Part shown: positions 1 to 10,800 of the stretch, piece by piece | How positions within the stretch are numbered: position 1 is the stretch's first letter | Layout: every line of letters begins with the position of its first letter | Assembly: GCF_004570845.1 (NCBI RefSeq) | Contig: NZ_SPQZ01000006.1 | Coordinates: 124,001 to 188,000 of the forward strand | Length of the DNA: 64,000 nt | Reading direction: 5' to 3' | DNA from: Orlajensenia leifsoniae | GTDB lineage: Bacteria; Actinomycetota; Actinomycetes; Actinomycetales; Microbacteriaceae | The notes under the pieces: model-generated | Database searches by the model: none | The model's input: only the letters and a program-made list of their open reading frames with translations | What the model was told of the DNA's origin: nothing | Position numbers and translations under genes: made by a program

Positions 1-3000
1 GGCCAGGTCGACGGCCTCGAGCACCGTCGCCACGACGGAGTCGGTCGTCCACCGCTTCCCGTCCGGTGACACAGCCGAGAGCAGCACCTGCGGAGCTCGC
101 GCCGAGGCCTGATTGGCATGCACGGCCAGTCCGGTGGTGGCCCGAGCCGCGCGCAGCGGATTGTCGGGAGCGGCCGGGTCGAACGCCCGAGGGTCGGGCT
201 GGTAGGGCAGCGTCTCGGCCCAGCCGTCGATGGCGAGCCCGGCGAAGGCTCCGGCCACGGCATCGTCATCGCCCACGATCTCGACGACGAGATGGCTCGC
301 GGATGCCGCGGGCCATGGCACGTCGTCGGGCAGGGGCCCGGCCAGCCAGCGGTCGGTGCCGGTGGCCGGCTTGCCCGTGGCCTCGTCGCGCTCGGTGAGT
401 TGCACGACGCGCAGCGGGATCGGGGTGCCGAGGGCGCCGCCGAGAAGCTGCGCCTCGGCCAGCCGCCCCACGCCGGCCTGCACCGTCGCGTGGTCGCGCA
501 CGAAGGCGTTGAGCTGCGCCCGAGCCGGCTGCTTCTTCAGAGCCGGCTTCGTGACGGCCTCGGCGAAGGAGTCGGCGCCGGCCGGCTTCGCCAGCAGCGG
601 AAGCAGCAGGAAACCATCGCCGAGGATGCCCTCGGCCACGGCGCGGCAGGCGTCGACGATCTCGCCCTCGGTGGCGGCGGGGTTGCGGGTGGGGTCGCGC
701 AGGGCGGCCAGAGTCGCCCTGGCCTGCTCGAGGCGAGCGGATGCCGCCTGCCAGGCGCCGACGGCCCAGGCCACGTTCGACGGGATCGCGGCATCCGGAA
801 CCAGGGGAATCCCGAAGGCAGCGAGTCCCCGCACGGCGGCGACGACGTCGGCCACGTCGTCCTCCTCGATCGCGAGGGTGTCTTCATCGACGGCGGTGAT
901 CACGGCCTGGCCCGAGGCCAGCACGTCGCCGAGCGCGTCGAGCACGGCGTCGCAGCGACCCAGCAGTTCGGCCGTGTCGAACCGGCGTTGGGGGGTGACG
1001 CCGGTTCGCACGAGGGAGTCGGGGCCGAGCGGTGTTCCGCCGGCCGCGAGGGAACGGAGGCTGCCGGCGAGCGCGGCAGCGTGCAGCAACTCGTCGGCGA
1101 GCGGGGCGTCGGCCATCGCGGGGATGGCGGCGCGCAGCTCGCGGTCGAGGGAGGCCGCGTCGTCGGTGAAGACCAGGTCGAGGGCTGCCCAGCCGGCCTC
1201 GGCGAGGGTGTGCCTGTTGCCTGCGGCATCCGTCACCGCGATCTCGGCCGGATCACCGAGACGCCTGGCCGCCCACGCCTCGAGCCGGGGTTCGGCCAGA
1301 GCCCGGGGGCGGGTGCTCGACCAGCCCGTCGCCCCGACCGGAATGACCGCGAACACCCCGTGGGTGAGGATCCGGCCGGTCTGGCGCACGTTCAGCACCC
1401 CGAGGTCGGGGTCGACGGCGGCGCCGCTGGCCATGGCGTCCATCGCGGCGGAGGCTCGCGACGGGTTGCCCGACGAGTACTGCAGAACGCTCTCGCTGAG
1501 GAGGGCGTCCGAGACGGCGTCGAGGGTGGCCGCAGCCCCACGCAGGGCGGCGAGCACGAGGTCCCACTCGGCGTTCGACACCGGATCCCAGGTCTCGATG
1601 AAGGCGTTGTCGGGCTTGCGTGAGAGGCGCGTGCGCAGCGGTGGGCTGCCACCTTCGAGTGACTCGAGGGGGAACAGCCGCAGCAGCTCGGCGCCGTCGA
1701 CGACGTCGCCACCGGCGACCCGTGCCGCAGCGACCTCCTGTGCCTCGTCGTTGCCGAGCTGGTCCGTGGCCTCCGGCGCGATCTGTCGCAGCGACAGCTG
1801 GAAGCGGGCTGCCGATGTTCCGGCGAGTCCTCGCTCGATCTGGTAACCGAGCAGGGCGCCGATGGACTGGCCGGCCTGCACGCCCTCGAGCACACGGCGG
1901 AGCTCCACGCCCCGGCGGCTCGACAGGTCGATCGCGAACGGCTGGGCGCCGGGCTTCGCGCCGATGTTGGAGCGGTGGGCACTGGCGAGCACTCCGGCGG
2001 CGACGGCGTGCGAACTGCTCGGCGCGTGGATCCAGCCGTCGGGATCGCGGCGGGTCGCCCCCAGCCTGATCTGCTCGACGTAGCCGAACGCCCCGATGGT
2101 CATGCCGACGGGGGCGGATGCCGCGAGCGTGGCCCGGCGCGACGTCGCCAGGCCTGTCGCCCAGGCATCGACGCGGTGCGACGCGAGGTCGAGCGCGTGG
2201 GCGACGGCGATGCGGCGCTCCTCGAGCGGAGACGCCGCGAGCGCGATCATGGCCGCCCGCACCTCGCCGCCCACGCCGAAGGCGTAGAGCAGCTCGGTGA
2301 TGGCGCTGCCGCCCAGCCACTTCGCCTGCGCCGTGTCGCCCAGGTCGAGGGCCACCTGCGCGAGCGAGGTGCGCGCTTCGGCGACGGGCTCGAGGGCGGA
2401 GATGCTCACGCGCTCCGCCGGCTGCCCGTCGAAGTGCTGCACGGCGGCCACCTTCTCTGCCGCGGCGAAGAAGCGCGACGGTGCCGTGTCGTCGACGGCG
2501 GCGTCGGCGGATGCCGCCGTCTTCACGATCGCGGCGATGTCGGGGTCGAGCTGCACGAAGTCGAGCAGGGGGCCCACGAACTCCTGCGGCGTCGCCCGGA
2601 AGCGCAGCCGCTGGGCGCTGTCCCACGCGATGTCGAGCAGGGCCTGCAGCACGCTGTCGACCTTCGGAGTGGTGCCGGCGAGGATCTCGGCCACGACCTC
2701 GGCGTCCCGATCCGACACCAGCGGCAGGCCGATGGTGCGGGACTCGTCGTGCGGCGCCGGGGTCTTCAGGATCTTCGCGGCATCCACCGAGAACTGCGCC
2801 AGCATGGCCGTGCGCAGCTGCGCCTCGGCGAGCAGCTGGGAGGGGTCGGCTCCCGTCGCCGCTGCGAAGGGGGCGAGCTGGGGCCCGTCGACGGCGGGCC
2901 TCGCCCGCACGCCTATGGCCACGGGGCTGGTGCCCAGCATGTCGAGCAGGTCCTGGTCGCTGAGCTGGTCGCCGGGGCGCACGTGCGGCACCACGGGTGC

Positions 3001-4368
3001 CCGACTCGCCCAGCGCGCCAGCGTGCGGCGGATCAGCGGCACGAGGTGCGCCGTGATCTCGCCCGACCTCGGGCTCCAGGCGTCGAGATCCGTCACGGGA
3101 AGCACGCCGTAGGGCTGGGCGCCGATGCGCAACGTGGGCGCGGGGCCGGCTCCGCGCACGTGATCGCGGTGCAGGCGCCGGGCCGACTCGATGCTGCTCG
3201 GGGTGACGGCCGGGATGGCGGCGTCGTCGAGGCGCTCGAGCACGCCCTCCCAGGTGGCGAACCAGAGCGCGGTGTTCGCGGCGGCCTCCGCCTGGTCCTG
3301 GGTCGAGACGGGGTCGTTCGGATCGAGGAGATGCTCGACGGATGCCGCATCGAGGCCGAGCGCCGCCGCGAGCCGCGTCGCGTCTCGCGACGGCGTGCGC
3401 GGCTCCAGCGCGGGGGCGCCGACGCTCGCGGCCGGGCGGTAGGGCGAGCGCTCGGCGTCGGCGTTGTTGGTGGCGGTTCCGGCGGCGAGGAGGGAGACGC
3501 CGTCACTGAACCGGTGGCTGGTGAGCAGCTCGACGAAGTCCGCAGCGTTGGCCTCCTCCGACACCGAGTTGCGGGTGCCGACGACGACGATGCGGTCGAT
3601 GAGGGTGGTCCCTCCGGGCAGCGGTACCTCCACACCCAGGCCGGCCTTCATCGCCGCGGTGAAGTCGATCGTCCACTCCGAGCCGACGGGAACGTTCAGG
3701 CCGGCCACCTCGCTCAGCTCGTCGTCGCCGAAGGCGATGGGCGAGAGCGGAACGTCGGGCGCGACGGGCGACCCCGTCACGGTGATGGGCGCTCCGCCGC
3801 TCGGGAACACGCGCACCACGAACTGGTCGGGCAGGCAGCGCGCCACGGTGCCATGAGCGACCTCCTCGGGAGTCTCCGGGAAGGCGGGGTCGCCCTGACC
3901 TCGTGTCGCGAGGTTCGTCGGTGTCGTCACCTCGGCCACCCAGCCGGCGCGGCGGGCGCCGACGGCCTCGGTGAGCTCGGACCAGGCTGCGGGGTCGGCT
4001 GCGTCGACCCAGACAGTGCGCCAGTAGGCCTGGCCGGCGGCCACTTCCGCATCCGTCACCGACCGCAGCAGGCTGTCGATGTGCGCCTCGTCGGGCGAGA
4101 TGCGCACCCGAAGGGTCGAGGTCCCGGGTGCGAGCTTGCTCTCGATGCGCACGGGCAGCAGCACGAGCGGCACCTCGGGGGAGGCGTCGCACGGGTCGAG
4201 TCGATCGCGGAGGCCGCCGATGATCTCGCGCAGGTCGTCGTCGAGTTTCAGGATGTCTCCGCGCAGGCCGCGGTCGGCCGGCTTGCGCAGGAGCGTGCGG
4301 CGTTTCTCGGCCAGGGTCGCGATGCTCTCGCGCACCCTGGCGAGGTCGGCGGGGGTCTCGACGGGCAT
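1..4368 (-). CDS. Giant uncharacterised protein, third gene of operon (C-terminus beyond window)
   Basis: The reading frame starts at an ATG complementary to 4366-4368 and stays open to base 1, so about 1456 residues are visible and the C-terminus is missing. It begins 3 bp after the stop of the 1162-residue gene, so the two are co-transcribed and probably translationally coupled. The N-terminus (residues 1-60) is charged and probably helical. A segment with LVLLPVRIESK, RVRISPDEAHID and AGQAYWRTVWVD follows. I recall the same pattern in large uncharacterised proteins of several bacterial phyla, where it accompanies a partner like the neighbouring gene, but I cannot name the family. I see no signal peptide, membrane segment or enzyme motif, which suggests a large soluble or structural protein. 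Function unknown. Confidence 0.85.
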   Translation of the reverse strand, partial: MPVETPADLARVRESIATLAEKRRTLLRKPADRGLRGDILKLDDDLREIIGGLRDRLDPCDASPEVPLVLLPVRIESKLAPGTSTLRVRISPDEAHIDSLLRSVTDAEVAAGQAYWRTVWVDAADPAAWSELTEAVGARRAGWVAEVTTPTNLATRGQGDPAFPETPEEVAHGTVARCLPDQFVVRVFPSGGAPITVTGSPVAPDVPLSPIAFGDDELSEVAGLNVPVGSEWTIDFTAAMKAGLGVEVPLPGGTTLIDRIVVVGTRNSVSEEANAADFVELLTSHRFSDGVSLLAAGTATNNADAERSPYRPAASVGAPALEPRTPSRDATRLAAALGLDAASVEHLLDPNDPVSTQDQAEAAANTALWFATWEGVLERLDDAAIPAVTPSSIESARRLHRDHVRGAGPAPTLRIGAQPYGVLPVTDLDAWSPRSGEITAHLVPLIRRTLARWASRAPVVPHVRPGDQLSDQDLLDMLGTSPVAIGVRARPAVDGPQLAPFAAATGADPSQLLAEAQLRTAMLAQFSVDAAKILKTPAPHDESRTIGLPLVSDRDAEVVAEILAGTTPKVDSVLQALLDIAWDSAQRLRFRATPQEFVGPLLDFVQLDPDIAAIVKTAASADAAVDDTAPSRFFAAAEKVAAVQHFDGQPAERVSISALEPVAEARTSLAQVALDLGDTAQAKWLGGSAITELLYAFGVGGEVRAAMIALAASPLEERRIAVAHALDLASHRVDAWATGLATSRRATLAASAPVGMTIGAFGYVEQIRLGATRRDPDGWIHAPSSSHAVAAGVLASAHRSNIGAKPGAQPFAIDLSSRRGVELRRVLEGVQAGQSIGALLGYQIERGLAGTSAARFQLSLRQIAPEATDQLGNDEAQEVAAARVAGGDVVDGAELLRLFPLESLEGGSPPLRTRLSRKPDNAFIETWDPVSNAEWDLVLAALRGAAATLDAVSDALLSESVLQYSSGNPSRASAAMDAMASGAAVDPDLGVLNVRQTGRILTHGVFAVIPVGATGWSSTRPRALAEPRLEAWAARRLGDPAEIAVTDAAGNRHTLAEAGWAALDLVFTDDAASLDRELRAAIPAMADAPLADELLHAAALAGSLRSLAAGGTPLGPDSLVRTGVTPQRRFDTAELLGRCDAVLDALGDVLASGQAVITAVDEDTLAIEEDDVADVVAAVRGLAAFGIPLVPDAAIPSNVAWAVGAWQAASARLEQARATLAALRDPTRNPAATEGEIVDACRAVAEGILGDGFLLLPLLAKPAGADSFAEAVTKPALKKQPARAQLNAFVRDHATVQAGVGRLAEAQLLGGALGTPIPLRVVQLTERDEATGKPATGTDRWLAGPLPDDVPWPAASASHLVVEIVGDDDAVAGAFAGLAIDGWAETLPYQPDPRAFDPAAPDNPLRAARATTGLAVHANQASARAPQVLLSAVSPDGKRWTTDSVVATVLEAVDLA

Positions 4369-4371
4369 GGT

Positions 4372-7300
4372 CTACGCCTCTCTCACGATGAGGTCGGTCG
4401 CCTGGAACGCGACCCGCACGGGGCGGTGCAGGTGGTCTTCGGCGTAGTCGGCGGAATGCGGTGCTGAGTCGGTGAGGAACTTCTGGGCTGCCGGCAGGTC
4501 GGAGTCGGCGGGGCGGGTGAAGCGCGTGGCGCTCGGATGTTCGGCGATGGTGATCCACCACTTCTCGGCGTCGAGCTCGTCGACGCTGAGATCGACGCCC
4601 ACGAGCGCGATGTCGGGGTCGAGTACCTCGGAGAACAGGATGCGGGCTGTCTTCTGAGGCGAGTCGACCTTCTCGAAGACGGGGTCGCGTACGGTGCCCT
4701 GGTTCTCGACGGCCTGGATGATGAGATCGGGGAAGCGCCGCACGAGTTCGCTCTTCACCACGATCACGGCGCAGTCCTTTCCACCGCTGCCGCCCAGGGA
4801 GACCTGGTCGGCCAGGGCCTTCTTCGGGAACAGGTGGATGGGCTTCGGGAGCTCGTCGGCGTTCGGGTTCCAGAATCGGTGGAAGTAGGTGCCGCGCTGG
4901 TCGGTCGGGTAGCCGCGCCAGAGCAGCTCGCGCCCCATCTCGTCGCTGAGGCCGACGAAGAACGCCGCCATGAACTCGCGGTTGGTCGAGAGCACCGTCA
5001 CGAAGTCGTCTGCCGGCAGCAGGCCGAGCCCCGGCACGAGCCAGTCCCGGTCGTACTCCTCGAGGGCCCGGTACATGGGCCGGTCGAAGCGCGGCGCCGC
5101 CATGATCGGCGCGATGCGCGGCTGTGCGACCCACCGCTCGGCGAGACCGGCGCTGAGGTGCAGCCGCCCCGCGAGCGAGGCGCGCACAGTGTGCCGCGGA
5201 TCGATCGCCGACGTGATGGCGGCGGATGCCACCTCCAGGGCCTCGCGATGGGGAACCGTGTCGATCGTGAGCAGGGCGCCGGGGTCGATGAGGGTGGTCA
5301 TCTCGGCGCGCAGCACATCGAAGGGCAGTTGGTCGATGCGATCGAGGGTGGGGGTGAGCTTCACCTCGGCCAGGTCGGCGAACTGCGCCAGCCCGGCGTC
5401 GAGTTCGGCCACGTCGCGGGTGTCGCCGAGCTTCTTGAGGTGCTGCACGTCGATGACCCGCAGGCCGCGGCCGCCGATGAGCACGTGGCCCTCGACGGGG
5501 ATGCGGCGAGCTCGCAGGGCGCCGCCCCCGGGCACACCGCCGCCGACGGGGATCCGGACCGCGGGTCCTGCGCCGCCCTGCGGCAGGCGACCCACAGCTC
5601 CGCCGATGGGGGAACGGCGGGTGAGCGGGATGCGCGGGTTGAGCGGCGAGACGACGGGACCGCGGATGACCGGGCCGTCGATGACCGGTCCGCGGATGAT
5701 GGGGCCGTCGATCACCGGTCCGCCGATGATCGGACCGTCGATGACCGGGCCGTCGACAACAGGCCCGTCGGGCGGCACGTCGACCACGCCGAGATCGACG
5801 AGCACCCGGTCGTTCAGCGTCACGGCCGTGCCCTTCAACTGCTCGCGCAGCGGGCTGGAGCTCGTCGCCTTCGACAGCGACAGCTCGGCGGCGAGCGGTC
5901 CGACGCGCTGGGCGCGGATCGACTCGACAGCGGGGATCGGCGAGGAGCGCAGCAGCTTCTCGGTCCACTGGGTGGCCACGGCGGCGCCGAGGTCGAAGCT
6001 CGTGTCGGCCGCCTTCCACCGGCTCGGTTCGGTGAGGTAGGTGGCGAAGCCGCCCTGGCCCTCCACCTGGGCATTCGCCTGCTTCAGCAGTCCGCCGACG
6101 GCATCGACGGGCGTGCCGATGGCGGCGCTCACCAGCTGCAGGTCGAGGTGGGACACGACGTCGGAGGTGAGCCTGCCGATGCCCTCGGGGTTCGCGTACA
6201 CCCGGGTGAAGTCGCGCAGGGTGGCCTCGGTGCCCACCACGTTGCCCGCGCGCTCCTGGGAGGCGGCATCCGTTCGCCGGATCATCGGACCGGCCGGCCG
6301 GGTGACCCGTCGGAACGCGCCGCTCGTGGCCGCGACGGGAGTGGCGCTCAGGGTGACGTCGGCGAACAGGGTGCTTCCCGCGCTGATGGAGATGCGCGTG
6401 GTGAGGGGCGATGCCACCTGCAGCAGGTGTCCGGTCTGCAGCTCGCCGAGCCTGTTGTGCAGCCTGGTGGCGAGGAGCTCGGCGAGCTGGGCCAGACGGA
6501 TGGCGCGGTTGGCCGCCTCGACCTCGCCGAGCTGCGCCCAGGCCGACTGCATGAGGCGTTCCTGGTCGCGCTGCACGACGCGGGTGCCGAGACCGCCGAC
6601 GATGCGCTTCACCGGAGCGAGGTTGAGCTCGGCGAACCAGTCCGAGCCCTCGATGACGGCGCTGCCGCGGTGCAGCTTGGCGTAGATGCGCGGCCCGATG
6701 ATGGGCAGGTCGGGAACACCGTCGGTCTGCTTCTGGGTGCCCTCGATGGTTGCCGGGAGGTCGAGCTCGGCGTGCAGCTCGTCGATCATGGCGTCGGGCC
6801 AGACCGCTGTCTCGGCCACCTTCTGCTCCGGGGTCTTCGGCTGGCTGGGGGAGAACAGGGCGCAGCGCAGCACCTGCTTGCGCCCCACCTCGTCGGCGCC
6901 GAGGGCGCGCAGCGGCTTGCCCGGCTGCGAGGTGTCGATGAATTTGCGTCCGACCTCGTAGGGTGCGGCGATTCCCTGCAGCTCGAGTGCGAGCGAGCGG
7001 AAGTCCCCGTCGGGACCGGTGCGGAACTCCCAACTGTCGTAGACGGGCAGGCGCACCGGGTCGGGAGAGGAGGTGGTCCAGGCCGGCTCGAGGGTGCCGC
7101 CGGTCAGGCCGAGTCCGCCGCGCACCCCGACGTCGGTCGTCGGAACGAGGGCGGCGATGTAGTCGGTGTCCTGCGTGAGGATGCGCGGGGAGATGACCCG
7201 CGAGAGGTTGACCGGAGCGTGTGCCGGCGAGAGCCGCGCGCTCAGGTCCTGCCCCGTGGTGGTGGCCGGCGCCTGAGCGTGCGCCCAGAGGTCGGCGTGG

Positions 7301-7860
7301 GTGAGCGCCGGCAGCTGCGCCAGCGGAACCTGGAACACCGGCAGCAGGGCGCTCGTCGCCGGCTCGCGGACGACGCTCGAGCGTTCGAGCACCACGAGGG
7401 TGAGCCACGGGCGCAGGACGGCGGCCTGCTTCGTCGCGCTGAACGCCCAGGGCAGCTCGGGGCGGTCGAACTCGATGTGCGCGAGCACGGTCTCCTCGGC
7501 CGTCTGGGCGCCCGGCGCCGGGAAACGCCGCACGATCTGCGCCGGGTCGATTCCGCGCACGTCTCCCGGGCCGTAGAGCGTCACCGAGAGACCCGCGGAT
7601 GCCGCTCCCCCGGCGCTGTCGGCCAGGGGCACCTCCACTCGCGAGGTCGAGCGGACGGTGCCGGCCGCCGGGGTGCTCGCGGCCGACGACAGGCCGCCGA
7701 CGGCCGAGGAGGCGAACTCGAGCGACTCGATCGCGACGGCGCTCTCGTCGAACTCGTCCTCCGGCTTGATCACGAGAGAGAAGGCGTCGCGCACCACGTG
7801 GGTGGCCGTGCTGGTGAGAGGCGAGACGACGCTCGCGGCGATGGCATCAAGGTCGGCCAT
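4372..7860 (-). CDS. Giant uncharacterised protein with GPVID pentapeptide repeat, second gene of operon
   Basis: This is a 1162-residue protein whose ATG lies 4 bp after the preceding gene's stop. No signal peptide or convincing membrane helix is seen. Residues 699-738 are eight perfect-length pentapeptides of the form G-P-[VI]-[IV]-[DRGS], followed by a Gly/Pro/Arg-rich linker, so the protein seems to have two large parts joined by a stiff repeat. The C-terminal part contains GRELLWRGYPTDQRGTYF, KPIHLF and a VVKSELVRRFPD-like segment. I recall similar segments in large unannotated bacterial proteins, but no function is assigned to them. It probably acts with its two operon partners. It is not an enzyme I can recognise. 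Confidence 0.88.
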   Translation of the reverse strand: MADLDAIAASVVSPLTSTATHVVRDAFSLVIKPEDEFDESAVAIESLEFASSAVGGLSSAASTPAAGTVRSTSRVEVPLADSAGGAASAGLSVTLYGPGDVRGIDPAQIVRRFPAPGAQTAEETVLAHIEFDRPELPWAFSATKQAAVLRPWLTLVVLERSSVVREPATSALLPVFQVPLAQLPALTHADLWAHAQAPATTTGQDLSARLSPAHAPVNLSRVISPRILTQDTDYIAALVPTTDVGVRGGLGLTGGTLEPAWTTSSPDPVRLPVYDSWEFRTGPDGDFRSLALELQGIAAPYEVGRKFIDTSQPGKPLRALGADEVGRKQVLRCALFSPSQPKTPEQKVAETAVWPDAMIDELHAELDLPATIEGTQKQTDGVPDLPIIGPRIYAKLHRGSAVIEGSDWFAELNLAPVKRIVGGLGTRVVQRDQERLMQSAWAQLGEVEAANRAIRLAQLAELLATRLHNRLGELQTGHLLQVASPLTTRISISAGSTLFADVTLSATPVAATSGAFRRVTRPAGPMIRRTDAASQERAGNVVGTEATLRDFTRVYANPEGIGRLTSDVVSHLDLQLVSAAIGTPVDAVGGLLKQANAQVEGQGGFATYLTEPSRWKAADTSFDLGAAVATQWTEKLLRSSPIPAVESIRAQRVGPLAAELSLSKATSSSPLREQLKGTAVTLNDRVLVDLGVVDVPPDGPVVDGPVIDGPIIGGPVIDGPIIRGPVIDGPVIRGPVVSPLNPRIPLTRRSPIGGAVGRLPQGGAGPAVRIPVGGGVPGGGALRARRIPVEGHVLIGGRGLRVIDVQHLKKLGDTRDVAELDAGLAQFADLAEVKLTPTLDRIDQLPFDVLRAEMTTLIDPGALLTIDTVPHREALEVASAAITSAIDPRHTVRASLAGRLHLSAGLAERWVAQPRIAPIMAAPRFDRPMYRALEEYDRDWLVPGLGLLPADDFVTVLSTNREFMAAFFVGLSDEMGRELLWRGYPTDQRGTYFHRFWNPNADELPKPIHLFPKKALADQVSLGGSGGKDCAVIVVKSELVRRFPDLIIQAVENQGTVRDPVFEKVDSPQKTARILFSEVLDPDIALVGVDLSVDELDAEKWWITIAEHPSATRFTRPADSDLPAAQKFLTDSAPHSADYAEDHLHRPVRVAFQATDLIVREA
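5647..5766 (-). repeat. Eight 15-bp tandem repeats encoding pentapeptide GP[VI][IV]x
   Basis: Eight consecutive 15-bp units lie in frame within the 1162-residue gene. They encode GPVVD, GPVID, GPIIG, GPVID, GPIIR, GPVID, GPVIR and GPVVS. The DNA units are near-identical, which makes copy-number change by slippage possible. Confidence 0.9.
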
Positions 7861-7864
7861 CAGG

Positions 7865-10800
7865 TCACCCCTTCACGATCAGGCGCGTCGCCGATGCGGC
7901 GCTCGCGGAGTTGACTGCCGCCGTCACGAGGGCGGCCTGCGTGGCGCTGAGTTCGCCGAGGCCGGCGACCAGGGCTGCGCCGGTGACGGCATCCGCGATG
8001 GTCGAGGTGCCCTTGTCGGAGACCGTGACGCCGGCGTTCGGCGGTTTCGGTTGGGAGTAGGGATTGCCGACCTCGGCCACGGCGCGCCCCACGTTGGTCT
8101 TCGTGGCGTAGGAGCTGGCGTAGACCCCGAACTTTCCGGCGAACTCGATGAGCGACCCCGGCTCGTCGGGGTTGCGTACGTAGGTCCGGTAGGCGACCTT
8201 CGCGGGGGTGGCCGTGCCGACCTTGGGAGTGGTGGCGGCTGCGATGCGGCATCCGCCCGTCATGTCCTCGAAGCCGGAGCGGGCGAGGAGGCCCTCACCC
8301 TCGAGCTCGAAGAACTGGCCGGGGGCGAACGCCGTCTTGAGCTCGCTCACGGCGCCGACGAGGCCGGAGTCCGGTGTCGACGTGGGGGTGCCGATGGTCA
8401 CCATGTCGGCGGCGACCGGAGCCGAGCCGATTCGGGCGATCTTGACCCCGAACGGCACCTGCGTCTGCGAGACCTCGACCCCGGCGAGCGGATGCGCGAT
8501 GCGTCCGTCGATGTCGTCGACCTCGGCGAGGGTGACGAGCTGCGCGGCGTGATCCGGCAACTGCACCTTCCACGCGTCGTCCTCGTTCATCGCCTTCGCC
8601 GCGATCTGGAGCGCGTCGACCTTCGTGAGGATCGGAGCGGGCTGCTCGCCCCACTCGACCGGACCGAGGTCTTCGTCGAAGGTGGGAAGGAACCAGACGT
8701 CGACCTTGATGTGACCTGCCAGGCGGAAGGGCTTGGTGCCCTCGAGCGAGCCGCGGAACACGATGGAGCAGAGGGTGCAGCCGAACAGCTCCACCTCGAC
8801 GCCCACCTCGATGGAGATCGTGAACGCGAAGCGCGGCGCCCAGATGAAGATCATGTCGAGGGTGAGCCAGGCCTTCGCCGAGATGACGGCGAAGTCGGCG
8901 TTCAGGCGACCGTCGACTCCGAGCATCACCGATCCTGCCGTGATGGCGAAGTAGGCCTTGATGACGAAGCTGATCGCCTTCGAGGGCGACAGGTCGATGG
9001 TGACGCGGTCCATGTCGCCGAGCTTCGGCTTGCCGCCGGTCAGCTTCTCGTACTCGGGGTGGAAGCCGCCGACCGAGAACTCGAATGCGCCGCTGCCCGA
9101 CCACTGGATGTAGAGCCCGAGGTCGCCCGAGATCTTGATGCCGGCGACGGTGGAGTCGCGCATGCTGGCGAAGAGCAGCAGGTAGTCGGGCGTGATGGCG
9201 ACGAACACGTCGGCGCGGATGTCGGTGATCGGCGCCTCCTTCGTCGGCACCCGCACCCGCAGCGAACCGAGGATGACGATCATCGGATCGGGCAGGGCCA
9301 GCACGACGCCGAGCTTCATCTCGACGAACTTCGCCTGCGAGCCCCAGCCGAGCTCGACGATCGGACCGAAGACGAATCCGCCGTCCTTCGGCGGGAACAC
9401 GTTCGCCACCTTGTCGAGCAGCTTCGGCGCCTCGGCGACGGGGTTGTCGGGGAACAGCATCTTGTCGAGGATGTGCTCCTTCATTCCCGACCGCAGGGCT
9501 TCGAGGTCGAGACCGCGGTTGATGGCGAGGATGCCGCCGATGCCGTTCAGCGTGAAGCCCATGCTGAGATCGATGGCCACGGGGAAGCGCACGCCGATGA
9601 CCAGCACGAGCGAGAACGGATCGGGCGACAGGATGACGATGGCCGACACTCCGAACTTGAGGATCTGCAGTTGCACGACCCCGCCGAACTCGATCCGCTT
9701 CACGTCCTGGCCGTCGACCTTGTAGGTGCGCTCGACGCGCTGGATGAAGCCGCCGCCCGTGACGGGGCCGGCCTTCACGCGCAGGCCGATCGCATCGGGC
9801 CAGCGCGGCGAGACCGGGATGTCGAAGATCGCCTGCTGCTCCACGTCGCCGTTCAACGCGACGATGAAGCCGGTGCCCACGATCTGCAGGCCGACGGCGT
9901 CGCCGAGCTTGGCGGCGATCGACGTCGTGAGCTCGAACCCCGTCACGTCGCGGGCCTCGTTGCGCCGCAGTCCGAATGCGACCTCGCGCAGTTCGACGCC
10001 GGGGAAGGAGAAACGCACCGGCAGCACCGCACGCTCGTTGCCACGGCCGTCGCCGAGGTAGACGCCCTGCCCGGTGTCGATCGAGATGGTGGTGAGGGTC
10101 GTGGTCTTCGGCTCCTGCGAGCCCGGCATGACCTTGGAGAGCAGTGGGTCCTTCGTGAGACCGGGCTCGAGCATGGTCTGCATCCGCAGGCCCAGGATGG
10201 CCACGTCACCGATGAACCACTTGCCGTCGCGCTCGAGCAGGCTCGTCTCCTCCTCGGCGGTGGGGTTGGCGATCTCGCGGTCGCTGAACTGCAGGAACGC
10301 CTCGAACGAGACCTTGTCGAGCGTCATGGCGCCCAGCGTCACCGGACCGAGGTTCTGCAGCTTGGCTGCGAGCAGGAACGTGCCGCCCGTGCGGTCGAGC
10401 ACGAGCACGTCGCCGAGCTTCTTGGTGAGGTTCTGCACCCCGAGCACCGTCGAGCCGAAGCTGTCGAGCAGCTTCCCGGAGCCGGCGCCCAGATCCTTGA
10501 ACGGCTGGGCCCACGGGTTCCAGAGATCCATCAGGCCGGAACGGATGGTCTCGTCGACAGTGCCGTCGGCCTTCTTGGCGAGCTCCTTGGCGACGATGTT
10601 GAACGCCTCGTCCATGGCGGCCAGGGCCATGCCCAGTCGCACGGCGACGCGGGACGCCGTGTCGACGTCGAAGTCGTCCTTGTCGATGTCGTCAGCCGAC
10701 TCCTTCACCATCTTGGCGATGAGGTCGGTCTGCTTCTTGATCGCCTTCGCGATCGGCTCGACGAGGGCGACGGCGGCTTTGATGTCGGCCTTGAGCTTCT

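Noticed and set aside
1975-4467. Long plus-strand open frame (830 codons) opposite the giant gene
   Set aside because: Arg/Gly/His-rich composition without conserved pattern; it is the antisense shadow of a high-GC gene whose codon use fits the minus strand.
3503-7408. Minus-strand 1301-codon frame in the giant operon
   Set aside because: Extremely Arg/Pro-rich and out of frame with the clear 1162-residue protein; a GC-driven shadow.
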